Shown here piece by piece: positions 26,184 to 39,813 of a stretch of 64,000 nt of DNA (the first letter of the stretch is position 1; each line of letters begins with the position of its first letter). The notes under the pieces were generated by a model. It saw only the letters and a program-made list of their open reading frames with translations. It was not told the origin of the DNA and searched no databases. This DNA comes from Callipepla californica brunnescens (Eukaryota; Chordata; Aves; Galliformes; Odontophoridae). A program made the translations under genes and the position numbers. The DNA lies in assembly GCA_023055505.1 (NCBI GenBank), contig JALIRH010000002.1:57470733-57534732 (forward strand), in the 5' to 3' direction.

Positions 26184-26445
26184 GTTACTTCTTTCTTGGC
26201 TACAGCTTCTTCATAACACTTCTAGCCATGTTTCCATATTACTGAGTCATGTCGTTAAATTATTATCAGTTTTTTTTACAATGACTAAAAAAAGTGGACA
26301 AACAGACAAACTTTATTAACAATTACTCAGTTTTACAGAAGTAATTGTCTGAATGTGTCCATCAAAATTTAAACTATATCCTTAATCCTTTTGTGGTGTT
26401 ATAGTTAGTTTTTAAGCACATTCTGTGGAAGCGTACTCACTGACC

Positions 26446-26466
26446 TAAATAAATAAATAAATAAAT
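26446..26466. repeat. (AAAT)n short tandem repeat
   Basis: Five AAAT units lying between two convergent CR1 copies. Confidence 0.9.
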
Positions 26467-26532
26467 ATTTCTTCTACTATTCTGGTAAAATGAGTAATGT
26501 TTTAGTTTCAACAATTCCATTAGCTGATCCTT

Positions 26533-26926
26533 ATCATAGGATCACAGAATGGCTTAGGTTGGAAGGGACAGTAAAGCCCACCAGTCCCAACCCTCTGCCA
26601 AGGTGCCGAGCTGCTACCCGCCAGCTCAGGTTGCCCAGGGTCCAACTCTTGAACACATCCAGGGATGGGGCACCCACAACTTCTCTGGGCAGTCTGTGCC
26701 AGGGCCTCACCATCCTCTGAGTAAAGATTTTTTCCTAACATCTAACTAATTTTTCTTTTTATTTTAGTTTAAAGCCATTACCCTTGTCCTATCATTTCAG
26801 ACTGTGTAAAATCTCACCCCTTCTCCTGCTTATAAACTCCCCTCAAGTATTAGAAGGTCACAGTGAGGTCTCCCTGAAATCTCCAAGATACAGAAGCCCA
26901 ACTCTCTCAACTTTTCTTTACAAGAA
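26533..26926 (-). mobile_element. CR1 LINE fragment, 3' end
   Basis: Reads TCATAGGATCACAGAATGGC, then GGTTGGAAGGGAC, CCAGGGATGGGGCACC, GCCATTACCCTTGTCCTATC and AGGTCACAGTGAGGTCTCC, all reverse-complement CR1 landmarks in the expected order. It is a relatively well preserved copy of about 390 bp. Confidence 0.93.
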
Positions 26927-28794
26927 AAGACAGTTCATTCTTGATTAGAAGTATAACTTTGTGTAACAGACCAAAAATAACACAGTTTAGCTAACATTCA
27001 AAATACTTCTACTTAGCATGAAGGTTCACTACAGATAACTTGTCAGTTTCTAACTCATAGTGTTTCACCTTCTGTTATAAAGATTTTTTTTTTCTTCGGT
27101 TGAAAGCTTACTTTTCTAATATTTATTTGAGGGTTTTTTGTTTTTTTTTTCTTTTGTGTGAACTGGTTTCTAGTAGTTAATCCAATCTCAGGTAGACTAA
27201 ATCAACATTATTCACTTGATCTGACCAGAATTGAACTGATTCACTCCTAATATTTTTTTGTCAAATTAGATCATGGAAAAATGATAAAAATTAAACACTG
27301 TTAAAATAGACAGGCCTCAGAGGAGGCCACAAAGCTGATATTTGATTTGAAAAATTATTCATTCACACTGGCTACTGACTTGCTGTGCTAGAATTTGCTC
27401 ATGAACTTTGCAGTTCTCTTACGCAGAAAAGGGCTTTCTTAAAAACCATACAGATTTTTTTTTTCCTGAGCAACACTTACTTAAATTTGGCCACTGAATA
27501 CTCTTTTCCTCCCACCCCCTCTTTTAGAAGACTAATACCCTGAAGGAGCTGTTGGATTTCCCACTGAACTAGAGTTTAAGCTCCCAAAAACAGTTGAGTT
27601 TATGCCAGAGAGATGGAAACTCCTAATCACTGACACCATCAGATACTGCCTGTTTTGCAGATGAGTTTGTTATGGAGATCTTGCCAAAAGAAAAATGTTT
27701 CTCATTCCATTCACACAAGTAGATACTTGGAGCTTCATAGGAGTTTACACTGTCATCATTGTTTTTCTAGAAAGCAATGTGTTGTTTTTTTCCCTCTTTC
27801 AATACTGTGATCACACATCTGACAAATGTTATCTACTGCTTTGATTTCAGGGTATTTTCACAACCTTTTTTCACTCCTTGATTTCTACTTATGTTCTTGT
27901 ACTTCTCTTCCTAAATATTCTAAATATCAGTTGGATATCAGCTCACCATTGGAACTTGAACTTGTCTTCTTAAACAAATCTTTTAATTCTTCCAAATAAT
28001 TTAACTGTGAATTCTACTGATTTGGATTTGAGTCTGTCATTGGAATTTAAAAACCCTGTCACCAATTCTGCAGCTATCAATTCTTGCAGAAAATACTGCA
28101 GATTTTGGACTGCATTTGTGCAACTGAGAATTCAAAATGCTATACATTTTGCTTAAGCAGATGATGGTGGTCCAGAAATGTGTATTACCAGCAGTATAAG
28201 TAGTTTGAAAGTTCAGCAGTAACTGCTTCTACCAACTCTTAGTAAAAAGGAAATCTTAAAAAAATTAATAAAAAATAAAAACCACCACACTTTTTTACTT
28301 GAGTGGTATAGGATAACTTTAACTCTAGGAAACTGAAGTATAAAGCTATGCATTAAACTCTGGTGGGAACCTGAAGCTTGCAATTAGACCTTACATTGAC
28401 TTCGAAAAAGTATTATAGTTCCATGTTATGTTTTTCTGTTGTTAACAATTTAATGAAGGCTGTACCTCTTCATCTGTTTACAATTTTATACATTTTAAAG
28501 AAACCAATATTTCATTTTCCCAAAACAGGGATTATCAGAGCTGGTAGTCAAAACAAGCTGCTGACAGACCCTAGTCCTTAACTCACTGTAAAAAAAAGGA
28601 GTGCTCCTATACAGTTCTTCACACAAAGCTGAATGAATTGGTATTTCACTCTACTATATTTTCAATAGCTATAGTCATCTTCAAAAAATTTTAGGGGACA
28701 AATATGCTTACCTAGAAACAAGATAAAAGGAAAAAAAAGGTTTTGTAACTGCATGTAAGGAACAGAGTTGCAGGAAAAAAACATGGCCCTTGAG

Positions 28795-28990
28795 CTTGAG
28801 GCGCGAGGGAACTGGTTTCTATTCCTCAGTCTGCCAGAGCTGTTCCATGGTACAGCTCATGACCTAAATAAGATTTGAAAGTTTGCTACCAACTTTGGCT
28901 GTATTTCTTTTCTGCGATGTGGATGGTAGCAATACTTGCCTACCTCATAGCTGCTGTATCAAATTCAGTGATGTGTGATGTTTGAGAGGC
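28795..28990 (+). mobile_element. Probable MIR-type SINE remnant
   Basis: Two blocks resemble the ancient MIR SINE in the right order. One is GGGAACTGGTTTCTATTCCT followed by CAGTCTGCCAGAGCTG (compare the MIR stretch about a gene-like tRNA body ending in CTGCCAC). The other is AATACTTGCCTACCTCATAG, then CTGCTGT and GATGTGTGATGTTTGAGAGG (compare the MIR core through TACCTCA and the following region). The copy is strongly diverged. The assignment is by eye and could be wrong. Confidence 0.5.
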
Positions 28991-29239
28991 AAACAACAAA
29001 GTCCCTGACCCTGCACCTGTGAAGGAAGAAATACAGGGGTTTTGAGGAGCCAAGAATTCACACTGAAAAAGAAGAAATGAATTTACTTAATCTCTAGAAA
29101 ATTGAGAGAGTAGACAGAATGACTAAATGGGCTGCAAAAGACATGAGTCTAGATGAGACCAAATTACACCGTCATTATGGCCTGTATCAGGAATTATGGG
29201 TTTATGTTTAAGGAAAGAAAAAAAATGTTGGTAACCATA

Positions 29240-29760
29240 TGAGTAGGCTGCTCCCAAAGAAAGAGGAAAGCAAGTGCCATTACACAACAAACTGGACCAG
29301 GGCTCTGCCTGCCAGGGCTCCATCTCTCAGTGCCCTAGTGAAGGGGACGGGGCAGGTGTAGAGATAACCATCATTTTCTACCATGAGTCTAGGCCATCAG
29401 AAAAATTCAGAGTCCAAGGTAAAGCTGGAAGCGATCCACAAGTCAGAGACATGATTGGGTCTGGTGAGAGAAAGCTGGGTCATGTACCATTGGTGGTTGC
29501 TGGGCAGGTCCATACTGAGAAGACAGGTCTGAATACAAATTGGAAAATTAGACTGTGTGTCTGTGACAGCCTCAGCTGTGATGGAGACAAACGTGAGTTC
29601 CTGTACAGCATAACTAGGGCAGGGACTGATGGCTTTGGGCCAGCGTGGGGAGGTAGGGTTGGGAGAGCTCTGTGTTGCTTGTCAGGGTCAGAAAAGGGCT
29701 ACTGGCACTTTCAGATCCTTAACACTAGATTTCAATTGCTGGCGTGCTTTTGACTTCCTG
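29240..29760 (+). other. GC-richer island with an unrecognised 159-codon ORF
   Basis: An uninterrupted ORF runs from 29274 to 29753 on the plus strand, antisense to GABBR2, in sequence clearly richer in G and C than its surroundings. The reading starts MPLHNKLDQGSACQGSISQC and ends FQLLACF. I recognise no domain, signal peptide or membrane segment. The skewed composition (G, S, K and R rich, low-complexity patches absent) does not by itself suggest coding. It may be part of an unrecognised LTR or other repeat. I assign no function. Confidence 0.3.
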
Positions 29761-31034
29761 CATGACACAACAGTGACGCATGTACTTACTATATTTTAGG
29801 TGAACAGATATTACTGAATTTAGTAGGATTATTTGCACAAGCATGTTCATACCAATAATATATAACCAGTATCCATTTTGCCACAGTACTTCATTTTTAT
29901 CATTACAATTTTATCCCTTCTTCCCACAAAATAGTAAGGAGATATGCCCAATGAATTGTCCATTTAGTGGTGATAGTTTAGATTCAAGTATTTCCACTGA
30001 TTAATATTACAAACTAGGTTTCACATTACACGTTTAAAGGTATAGTTTGCTTATTTAATCGTAACTGCTAGTTAAAAAATAAATGTAGTGTTTTTTTAGA
30101 TTTATCATACTGCTTTGTTTTTAACAGAGATTTTAAGCAATCTTTTTGTTTCCTAAAGCTGAATGTAAGTACTTCAAGCTAAGTCCTTATTGTTCAGAGC
30201 AGTCTAATCCTTCCAGATGTTGATCATAAAAGACTCCTAATAAATGAGAACTAGTCAGACCGTATGGATTATGCAGTTAGATATTTTACTAAGATTTTCT
30301 GCTGCCAAGATTTACACTGTGTATTTTAGTAGTATTGTCAGCATTACAGAATAGAAACATTTGTGTACAAAATAAATTATGAATTAAAAGAAAACAAGCC
30401 ATATTTCATCATTACATTGACCAAACAGAAATTGTGAGTAACTGTAATCTTGCCATGTATAAGGTGTTATGAGCAAACATAGTTACTGCTATTTTAATAA
30501 CAATGAAATATTACTCACAATTAGAGGTTTAGGAGAAGAGAGATTGTATAGTGCTAATACTTGTCATTACTCCTAATTGTAGGATAAAATTGAGGCATTT
30601 CTTGATATAACATTTGGGATTATAAAAATGAAAGAGCAAGTGAAACGTTATTTTGAGCAAAGTAAAATCAAAAACATGGATAAGCTGAAGTAGTAGAATA
30701 TTTTAGGTATTAGGAATAGAATACCACATCCATAAAAAATATATATATATTTAAATAACCTTTCTGTGTGAAAGAGAAATACAAATGGAAATGCACTGGA
30801 TTTCATTTTTTTGTTATTGAATGTGATTTCACATAAAGCTTATACAATACCTTATAGCTAATGTTTATTTAAACTTAAGCTTTTCCATAGTCAAGATAAA
30901 ATATTCTATTTTCCCCTTAAGTTCTCTAAGGTAGAAAATTTTTATTACGTTTTTTGGTCACAGAAGCTAACAATAATCATGAACTCTCACACTATTTCTA
31001 ATAGCTGTAGTAAAAAGGATTAATAGCAATTAAG

Positions 31035-31205
31035 GTTTGTTTTTGAAGGGGAGGATGCCCCTCTGCTGTCATCTGTCATATGGCAACAAAATGTCGTGGG
31101 GTATTGGTGGGAAGTTTCAACCCCCACTGCCACACCACCACCACCTGCCCCTGATGTCATGGGCTAATAAAACAGGAGGCATTATTTTTTGAACAGTCCT
31201 TGTAA
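31035..31205 (-). mobile_element. Mariner-like element end, 5' part
   Basis: The plus strand ends with CAGGAGGCATTATTTTTTGA followed by ACAGTCCTTGTA. This is the reverse complement of a mariner terminal repeat and pairs in type with the terminus at 18438. The body includes CTGCTGTCATCTGTCATATGG and a CCACCACCACC stretch, matching the 5' untranslated part of Galluhop-type copies as I remember them. No transposase codons are present. On the minus strand this is the 5' half, and the piece at 18438-18800 is a 3' half. Confidence 0.72.
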
Positions 31206-32639
31206 CAGTGGTTCAAGATTTCAGGAAAACTGACTAACAGAAATGAAGAAGCAATCACATACAAAACACATTTCTGGTTCCCTGAATGTGATGTACCTTC
31301 TAGAAAACGGAAGGTCATGAGGGCTTCCAAATAAACTGAACAACCATTTTTCTACAAGTTCATCAGACTTGGTTCCTGCAGATAGGATAAAAGCAAAGGG
31401 TCTGGAGGGTGTAAAATTAAAAAAAATATTTTTCATATCAGGTATTATGAATATAAATGGGACAATATTTAGAATAGATTATTTAATAATTTGCAAACCA
31501 ATGCCAGAAGCAGAAGTAATAAGCCAGAAATTAGATCTGTTTGTTTGTTAAAGCGAGTGAATGTAATAGTAGTACTGAAAGTTGGTGCAAACAGACATGC
31601 AACAAGGACTGCTGATATTATTGGAGGGGACACAGAGGCAGAGAAATAAAGGTACTCCATAGCGTTGTCTGCATAATTAAAAGCACAATACGCAAAATAT
31701 AGAATATATCTTCTGAAAAAAAAATAAAAAAGCTTTCACAAGTATTAATGCATGTATTTTGATCATAAAAACTACTTTAAAAATATTTTTAAAAATGTTT
31801 AACAATACATAGGAAATTTGCTTTACATTAGTGAGTTTCCTAATAGAGATAAGGAAATATGGACAGAACAAGATGGAAAATATCACACTATCAGAAAAAA
31901 AGAGCACAGCTTAGAAAAGTACCATGAGTTTGTTCTGGAGCCCAAACTACTACTGCATCTTCAATACTACTTCTGTAGTAGATTCTTGTGGAAAAGAAAC
32001 AGTGAATATTGAACCCAGAGTTAGGGACTCTCTATTTATATTATTACAGGTGGACTAAATATGGCATATATCAGCAATTCCTACACACACATACTTTTTG
32101 AACACATTTACTACTCAGAATTACTTAGGGGGGAATTCAAACAGAGAAATTTCATCAATAGTTATTGTTGAAGGAAATGTTATCAGTATCAGAAGGTCTA
32201 TCATCTGTAACTATAAAAGAAGGTGTTTTTATGTAAAATCCTTATTGTTGCAGACTGAAAGTAACAATAACACTTACGCATTCAGTTTCTCAATCTGTGA
32301 TAGAGTAAATGTTTATTCCAACACTATGTAGGAAAGGTGTTACACAGAAACTGCCAAAGACAAATGGGCATTTCTAAGGAATCAGTCATGGAAACCACAA
32401 ATAAATGTCTGAAACAGGTGAGATGAATTGCACCTTGCAAGTATTTCCCTCTTTCTTCCATTAACTATAAATGGAGCTTAGATGACTCTTTCAGATACAG
32501 AGAGGCACTGACAGCTGAAATGTAGCTGAATCCGTCTCAAAACCTAACCTTGCTTAAAATGTTGTTGTACTGCTTGTAGAACCTACTCAAGCTTGTAAAC
32601 CCTAAAGATCCCTCAACTTCATAAAATGTTATTAGGAAA

Positions 32640-33060
32640 ACATCAGAAGAGTGGGCAACTTGCATCCTTTCTCAGGACGCCCCACATGGAGCAGAGGAAC
32701 AGAGTGACCATGAAGAAGTAGCAGAGATAAAGCACCCATTCCCCACTCCCCATTCCTCTGTACTGCCTGAGGCAAGTGGGTAGAAGAGGGTGGAAGACAG
32801 GGAGGTGTTTTTAGTTTGCCTTTAGTTCTCATTTCTCCAGTCTGTTAGCAGTAGGCAATAAATTACAATAATATCCCTTATGTTGAGTCTGTTTTGGCCA
32901 TATGACAGTAATTGTTGAGTGATTTCCATGTACTTATCTCAAATCAAGAGATCTTTTTCTACTGTGATTTCTCTCCCTTTTATATTGAGGGGGAGTGAGA
33001 GGGTGGAGTTGTGATGCTGAGCTACTGAAGAGAGTGAAACCATCGCATTTGCTAATGGTT
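32640..33060 (+). mobile_element. ERVL-like LTR remnant, 3' part
   Basis: The stretch resembles the 3' half of avian ERVL-type LTRs. It has CTGCCTGAGGCAAGTGGG, an AATAAA signal within GGCAATAAATTACAATAAT, then CATATGACAGTAATTG, TTGAGTGATTTCC, CTTATCTCAAATCAAGAG and a TTGAGGGGGAGTGAGAGGGT stretch. No internal viral genes, primer-binding site or second LTR were found nearby. It is therefore either a truncated solo LTR or a decayed fragment. The assignment is from memory of the LTR family. Confidence 0.5.
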
Positions 33061-35604
33061 TAATTCCATCCAACTTGGGGGACTATGTCAGTATTTAAGA
33101 AAACTTCGGTATCCAGGAGTCAATCTGTTATCAAAAACTATGAGTAGGACCTGCAGCAGGGAATTAAAAAAAGGAAATATTTACCTAAAACAAAATTCAA
33201 TGTCATTTTGATGAAAGGGAGATTATGGAAAATATACCTGTGAGAATACAGACAATAGAAAATTATTACTATTTCAATAATCCTTCAAAATAGCAAACCA
33301 CATTTCTCAGACTTCCTAAATGCAGAAAGGTCAGCAATATCATGCTAAGATTTAGTTCTGTACTCTGTGTGAACTATGGGAATATTTGTCCTTATTGCAA
33401 TACATTGGAGTATTTCAGCTTTAGGCTTTTTTGGGGTGGAGGGACAGGCTTGGATGAGATTTGAGAATAGTTTAATGATGCATCTCAGTATCTGGCTTTC
33501 TACTTCGTAATATACTGCTCCAAACATGTTTGTATAACTTCTTTTAAAAAAATAATGTATATATATACATATTGTTTGTGTTTAAAATGTGTCATAAGTT
33601 CATCTATCTATAGTTTTCTTCCAAGTGAAAATGGCAATGCAGACACTGTCAGGGGCATAAGATCTTCACAGGGCAACACTGAATCAAAGGACAGTGCTAA
33701 CATAAATCATAACCATAAATAGAAATCATGAACATTTTATCATATGAACTATGCTACCACCTTATGTTCCTCCCAGCTAAAAAAACAACCAAACAAACCT
33801 AGAAGTTTACTTCTTTCTCTTATGAATCAGATTCTGCTACTTTAAAGAACTAAGTCATACGCTAACTGGAGTGATATTACAGTAAAATGAAAAACAATTA
33901 GGAGGTTCAAAAATAAATTTCTTCTTTTTCTCTATTTTGTATTACTAAACATACAAAGCATTTTTCTCATCTATACCTGCCTGTTCAGTTGTGCCTTTCC
34001 TCTCTGTTTTCATAAGACTGAGTTTTGTAGTGAATGCTACCTAATACTGTAAATTAAATCCATTTGGAAATAAAGTTAGAAGAAATCAAACTGAAGATGT
34101 ATGACTCTAAAATAGTAGAGAATTTCTTATACTCTTATCATATTATTGTTGAATTATGGAAAATAATTTACAAAACTTTAGAATATTTAATAGAGGAAGT
34201 ATAACATAACAATTAACTTTCTTTTATCACTGGGACTATTATCTGAAGAAAAACTAAATCACTGACCCAAATGACACTACAGGACTACTGATTTGATCAG
34301 TCTGTCAAAATCCTTCAGCATCCACTCTCCGTGACATGTATCTTCACTTTATTCCTTTTTACAACACAAAGAAACAAAATATTTTACACAAAGCACAATC
34401 TCCCTTTGTATCAGCTCTGTATGCTGCTGCAAAATTGCAGCAACTCAAGTTCTTCCTACAGGAGTGTGAATCTGATTATAATTATTGTCATCAAGAGTTT
34501 GCACTCATTCATCTACGCTGCAGATACCATGGAGTCATGAGACCATGAGGAACTGAGACACTGTCAACACTACACAACGATCTCTTTCCTTCTCACTTTC
34601 AAGCCCACAGTACAGGAGGTTGAAATCCGCAGTTTCAGTAGCAAGTCCTCACAATGGGGACTACATCCCTCCCTTTGGATCCCCTCATACTATACTTAGT
34701 ATTCTAATTAATACAGATAAAATCTTACAGGCTAGCTGAATTGCTACACAATGGGGGAATGTGGGGAAAAAGATCTTCCCCAGACACCCTATCATATTTT
34801 CACCTACACAAGACTTTTGTAAATAGAATCTATAAATCCCAAATGGTACTCCCCCCAAAAGAAATAATTCTTATTTCATCCACAGTAGCACTCAGCTATA
34901 TATTCTGATACCTATACTTTATACTACTTTGTATAATGTGTTGTAAAATTTCTTATAACACTTGATAAGCAAAATTATATTGCATTGTAAAGAAACACAA
35001 GTGAACAAATACAAATAATGGGTATTTTTCCCTATTCTGTAAGTTAATTACTCAGTGAAGTAACCTGTGATAAAACATTACTCCAGAGTATGTCATATAC
35101 ATCCACAGAAACTCTTGCAGTATTCACCAAAGCAAAATCTTGTGAAGTCTCCATATTGAGAGCTTAATGCTATAGTGAACAGTTAAAACCTTTGTATAAT
35201 ACAGATAGCCCAGCTTCTAGTTGTATGAAAAATAAATCCCCTTAAAAGTATTTTCATCAATTGTGGAATGGAGAATAATGATAAAGTTGCATAAGAAAAT
35301 GGGTTCTTGATGACTTGATCCTACCAATGGAGTACACAGTCCCACTAAGACTACTATACTCCTTGAAGATGATTCTTGGGTAAAAACACAGATTTGTTAA
35401 GAAATTGAAGCTGTCTACCAGGTCACACTTAATATACCAAGGAGCTGATGGTAAACGACAGTGTACTAAATACAAAATGAGTTACGGTGAAAAATTAATT
35501 TATCATGAAGAGCTTCAGTATATTTTTTTCTTAACATAAATACCTGCATCGCCATCATCCATTCAGGAAGGTTTGCAAGGAATACCACATGCTGTTAGGA
35601 CATC

Positions 35605-36290
35605 ACCTGATGGAGAGGAACTCTGTGTAGAAGTACCTCGTGGATGACAGGTTGGCCATGAGACAGCAACGTGCCCTGGTGGCCAAGAAGGACAGTGGGA
35701 TCTTATGGTGCACTAAAAGTAGCATGACCAGCAGGTTAAGGGAGGTGAACCTTTCCCTCTACTCTGCCCTGGTCAGGCCTCACCTGGAGTACTGTCTCCA
35801 GTTCTGGGTTCCCCATACAGAAAAGATGGGGATCTCCTGGAGAGAGTCCAGCAGAGGGCCACAAAGATGATAAAGTGCCTGGAACACCTCTCTTAGAGGA
35901 AAGACTGAGATACCTGGGTCTGTTCAGCCTTGAGGAAAGAAGAATGAGAGGTGATCTTATTAATGTTTTTATATATCTTAAGTGTAGGAGTCAAAGGGAC
36001 ACAGCCAACAACTTATCAGCAGTCTGCGGGGACAGGACAAGGGGAAACAGCCATAAACTTGTGCATAGGAAGTTCTGCACCAATATACAAAGGAACTTCT
36101 TCATAGTAAGGATGACGTAGAACTGGAACAGGCTTCCCAGGGTGATTGTGGATTCTCCAATTCTGGAGAAATTCAAGACCCACCTGGATGCCTACCTGTG
36201 CAGCCTGATGTAGGGAGACTGCTTTGCAGGGAGGTTGGACTCAATGATCTCTATAGATCTCTTCCAATCCCTGAATTCTGTGAATTCAGC
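35605..36290 (+). mobile_element. CR1 LINE fragment, ORF2 C-terminus and 3' UTR
   Basis: About 690 bp of plus-strand CR1. The first 230 bp still read the ORF2 C-terminal region (NLSLYSALVRPHLEYCLQFW, preceded by VAKKDSGIL). The remainder covers the ESSRGPQR and LFSLEERRMRGDLINV parts in a second frame and the 3' UTR, down to CTCTTCCAATCCCTGAATTC. At least one frameshift and a stop separate the frames. It is the longest CR1 coding remnant in the window and is antisense to GABBR2. Confidence 0.93.
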
Positions 36291-39200
36291 GGGGTGAGAT
36301 ACTTAAATTACTGAGCTTGTCCTCTAAAAGAGTGCTGTTAATGACAATTCAGTGTAAATGTATATTCATTACCCAGACAGTAATAATACCGTCTTCTAAA
36401 CAATGCACATTACATAGACATTCTACTTATTTCACATTTTCTCCTAATTAAGAAAATCTGATATTTGTATTTTCATTGCATGTCTCACTATGCAGACTAA
36501 TCCATTGGACATTGTGTGGAAACAGTATGTACTGAACCCGTAAGGCTAGCAAATGGCCCTTTACACTCTAAATACTTAATTCCAGAGAAAATAGAAACAT
36601 AGCAATCTTTTGATAGCTAGGTCAAGATTCTACTGGCCGAAGATGAACTTCCAGTGGTAGAGATCTGATTCAAGCAGAATGTGGCATACTATTGGTGTAC
36701 AGGGTACTGCCAAAAGCAATTTAAGATCACTTTTAGAATCACTTCAGACATTCACTTTCCTAAAGGTTGAAATGAAATTTCATTAGGATCATAGTAGAAG
36801 TCAGTGTCTCACTGGTAAACTCAGGTGAAAATTATCCAGACGATAAAATAATACACAAGAGTCTTTTTATCAAGAGACTGATTATGTATTGCTGTTTTGT
36901 AGACTATAGACAATCCAAAATTACTTCTAATTTTGAAATATAACAGGCCTACAGATGGTCAAACACTTTCAACATCTCAAATCTTCTACATCTTAAGGCA
37001 GGATATTCATATATGAAGTTTTCTATGCTAGAAGAAGCAGGCCAGGAAATCAAATGCTCCAGAAAACATAAGAATTAGCACATTTCATACAGGCCTCAAA
37101 CAAGCTGTAATGTAGGATTTGTCCTAAATAAGAGATAAATGTTGTTGTATTAGACCTAGATAGAATTTGATCTAACTAAAGTAAAAGTAACCAGCACAAC
37201 TCAGGTCATGTTGACATTCTTTTTTTTGGGCCATCAGTGCATCCAACAATACCAATTAAGGTTTAAAAAAATTCAATGCAATTTTTTCTCCATTTTTTCT
37301 GTAAATCAAAGTCCAGAGTTTCTTGACTTGTTCAACAGAGGGCTGTCAATCACCTATTTGAGGAAGAGACAGTAACTTCAAAGCACTGAAGAACTGATTT
37401 CTGTGACAGCCATCCAAGCAAAAGGAAGCACCAACCATGTTGGAGCTGTACTGTATGGGGGCTATACATTCCCCTTTGACTTTTGCTGCGAAAAAATAAA
37501 GAGAGCAGTGGCTGAGATCATTCTGGAGGATTTATTAAGCCTTTTTGAAACCTCACCTGAATCTGCCTATCAGTGAACACTTCCTGAAGAAATGTATTGA
37601 TGTAACTGCTATATTTCCAAACCAAAAAGAGGAGAAGCAATTCTAGAAAATGTCAGAAAGGCACACAAAGTGAAATTGTATTACGTGTGCAAAATTAATG
37701 ACATCTAACATTTAATTAACATCATAATGCCACCCATTCCCTGAGGAAAAAGAATAACATGAAAAATAAAGCTGAGAAATTCAAGACTAATAAAAGACAC
37801 CCAATCGTAACACCAACTCTTTACTACTAAAATGTATTTTCAAAAAGTGTCATGCACTTAAGAAAAAATCAAATTGTGCTTTTCAGGAAGCTCAATAAGT
37901 TCTTCTCCTGTCCCTTATATACAATGCCAGAGCTGAAGGATGCTCAGAGGAGTGAGTGAGAATGTCCCTATAAGTCTGCAACAGAAAAGAACAATGTCTG
38001 AATGGCATTCCATGGCAGAAGGTGAGATAAAGTGACTGCTGTCACCTCTGGTGAAGCAAGTTAAGGATGAAATTATTATTTTTGCTTCCAATCTCTTTTT
38101 TATTCCCCCCTCCTCCACTGCCCTATAACTGATAATAACACTGTTCTACATTGCCGATCCTCCCAAATTCAACATGAGACATGACTGTCCACTGCTGCAG
38201 GCTTTGGAAAGCCATCACTTAAAAAACTCAAGCAACATAGAAAAAAACCATAGTCACATTATTTTTGGAAAGTTTTTTAGATGAGCAAGCTTGTTAATAG
38301 CTCAGATATCCCATGCAGATTAAATTATTCCAGTTAGTACATGCTAATCATTATTATTATACTACCTTTACAATCTAAGTTAAAATAAGCCAATGTAAGA
38401 CAAAGTAACTGCTCAACTATATCATTTTCATCATATTGTCTGGGACAACTACATGATTAAACATTAATTCAAAGTTTGGGGATTACCCCTCAGTTTTCCA
38501 ACTTTAAAGAAAATTCAGAAGCTGTATTAACTCTTTTTTGAATATTGAAGAAAATGTTGCAACATTTCCCACAATGTAGTATGGTTGCTATTTCACACTT
38601 TATTTACTTCACAATCCTCAGAAGGATGCCATATGGTGGTGATAATTTTCTGCACTTGAGCTTCTCAGTTTGGTTCATGTACTTCCTCCACTGAGATTTC
38701 AATTGTCAGCTAAAGATGGGCTCCAGTTACCTGCGAAAAGTCCTTTATGACAAGAAATTTTCCCCTGGATTTTGTACACATCTTTTTGAACACTTTAATG
38801 CTTTCATTAATTGTTCTTGCTTTTTCTCTTCTCCTATGGCGGATCTCTTAAGTTCTGAAATTACTTCCTTCTAGCATCTTTTCCTCAAGCTCTTTAAATC
38901 ATAGCAATTCTTGGTATATACTATAATCAGGTTCTTTATAAATAAATGCTACAGATCATTTTATATTATTCTGAATGGGATTCTGGACAGGTATTATGTT
39001 GCATGTTAGCATATCGTCTCAAATAGCCTTACTTTGGTGGGTCTCTTACAGAAACATAGTTAAAAATATCGTAGTGGCATCTTCTAATTTCACTGACTTC
39101 ACAGTCTCTTTTCCTACAGAAGAATCCCCCACAATACATTAATAAAAGGTATTTGGTTTAAGAAACTAGAGCCAAATTTACCCATGACTTTGATAGAAGA

Positions 39201-39784
39201 AGTTTTCTTTTCTTTCCTCGTGCATTAAGGGATATGTTAAATGCAAATGATGCAAAAACACAAGTAATTTATCAGGATTGCCTGAGATAAAATCCCTAAT
39301 ACAGTATGGAAACCAGGGGACATAATTTTCAAGGCTGCCTGAGCATTACTTGATTAGTTTTATGCTAAAATTAAGCAGGAAGTTTTATTCTTTGTCTTAG
39401 TGCAACTAGTCAAGAACTTCAGGTGACAGAAATTACATCCATTTGTTACAAACTGGCAATCATCTCCTTGACCATGTGTGCTTTCTGTTGCCATAGCCTT
39501 TCTATATCAGCATTATGGATTATACCTGGAATCAGACTTCACCCTTCTGTATGCCCACATGAGCCAACAAAAATCTGGCGTGAAAAAAATGTTCTGTATA
39601 TTTAGGCATATGTAGTACTTCATTTTATCTCACTGAAAACAGGGAGGAGAGAATATATACGGCATCATTAAGGGTTATGAATTTATCTGAAGAAGAATTG
39701 AGAAATCCCCTTAAAAATAACTTCTTTGGTATCTTGAAATAAATTTCAGACTATTTATTACATGTTTTTAGTTCATCTAAAGGG

Positions 39785-39813
39785 TGTATATATATATACA
39801 TATATATATATAT
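39785..39813. repeat. (TA)n run with one interruption
   Basis: Two TATATA blocks are joined by a CA step. It is in intron, with no other feature beside it. Confidence 0.9.
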
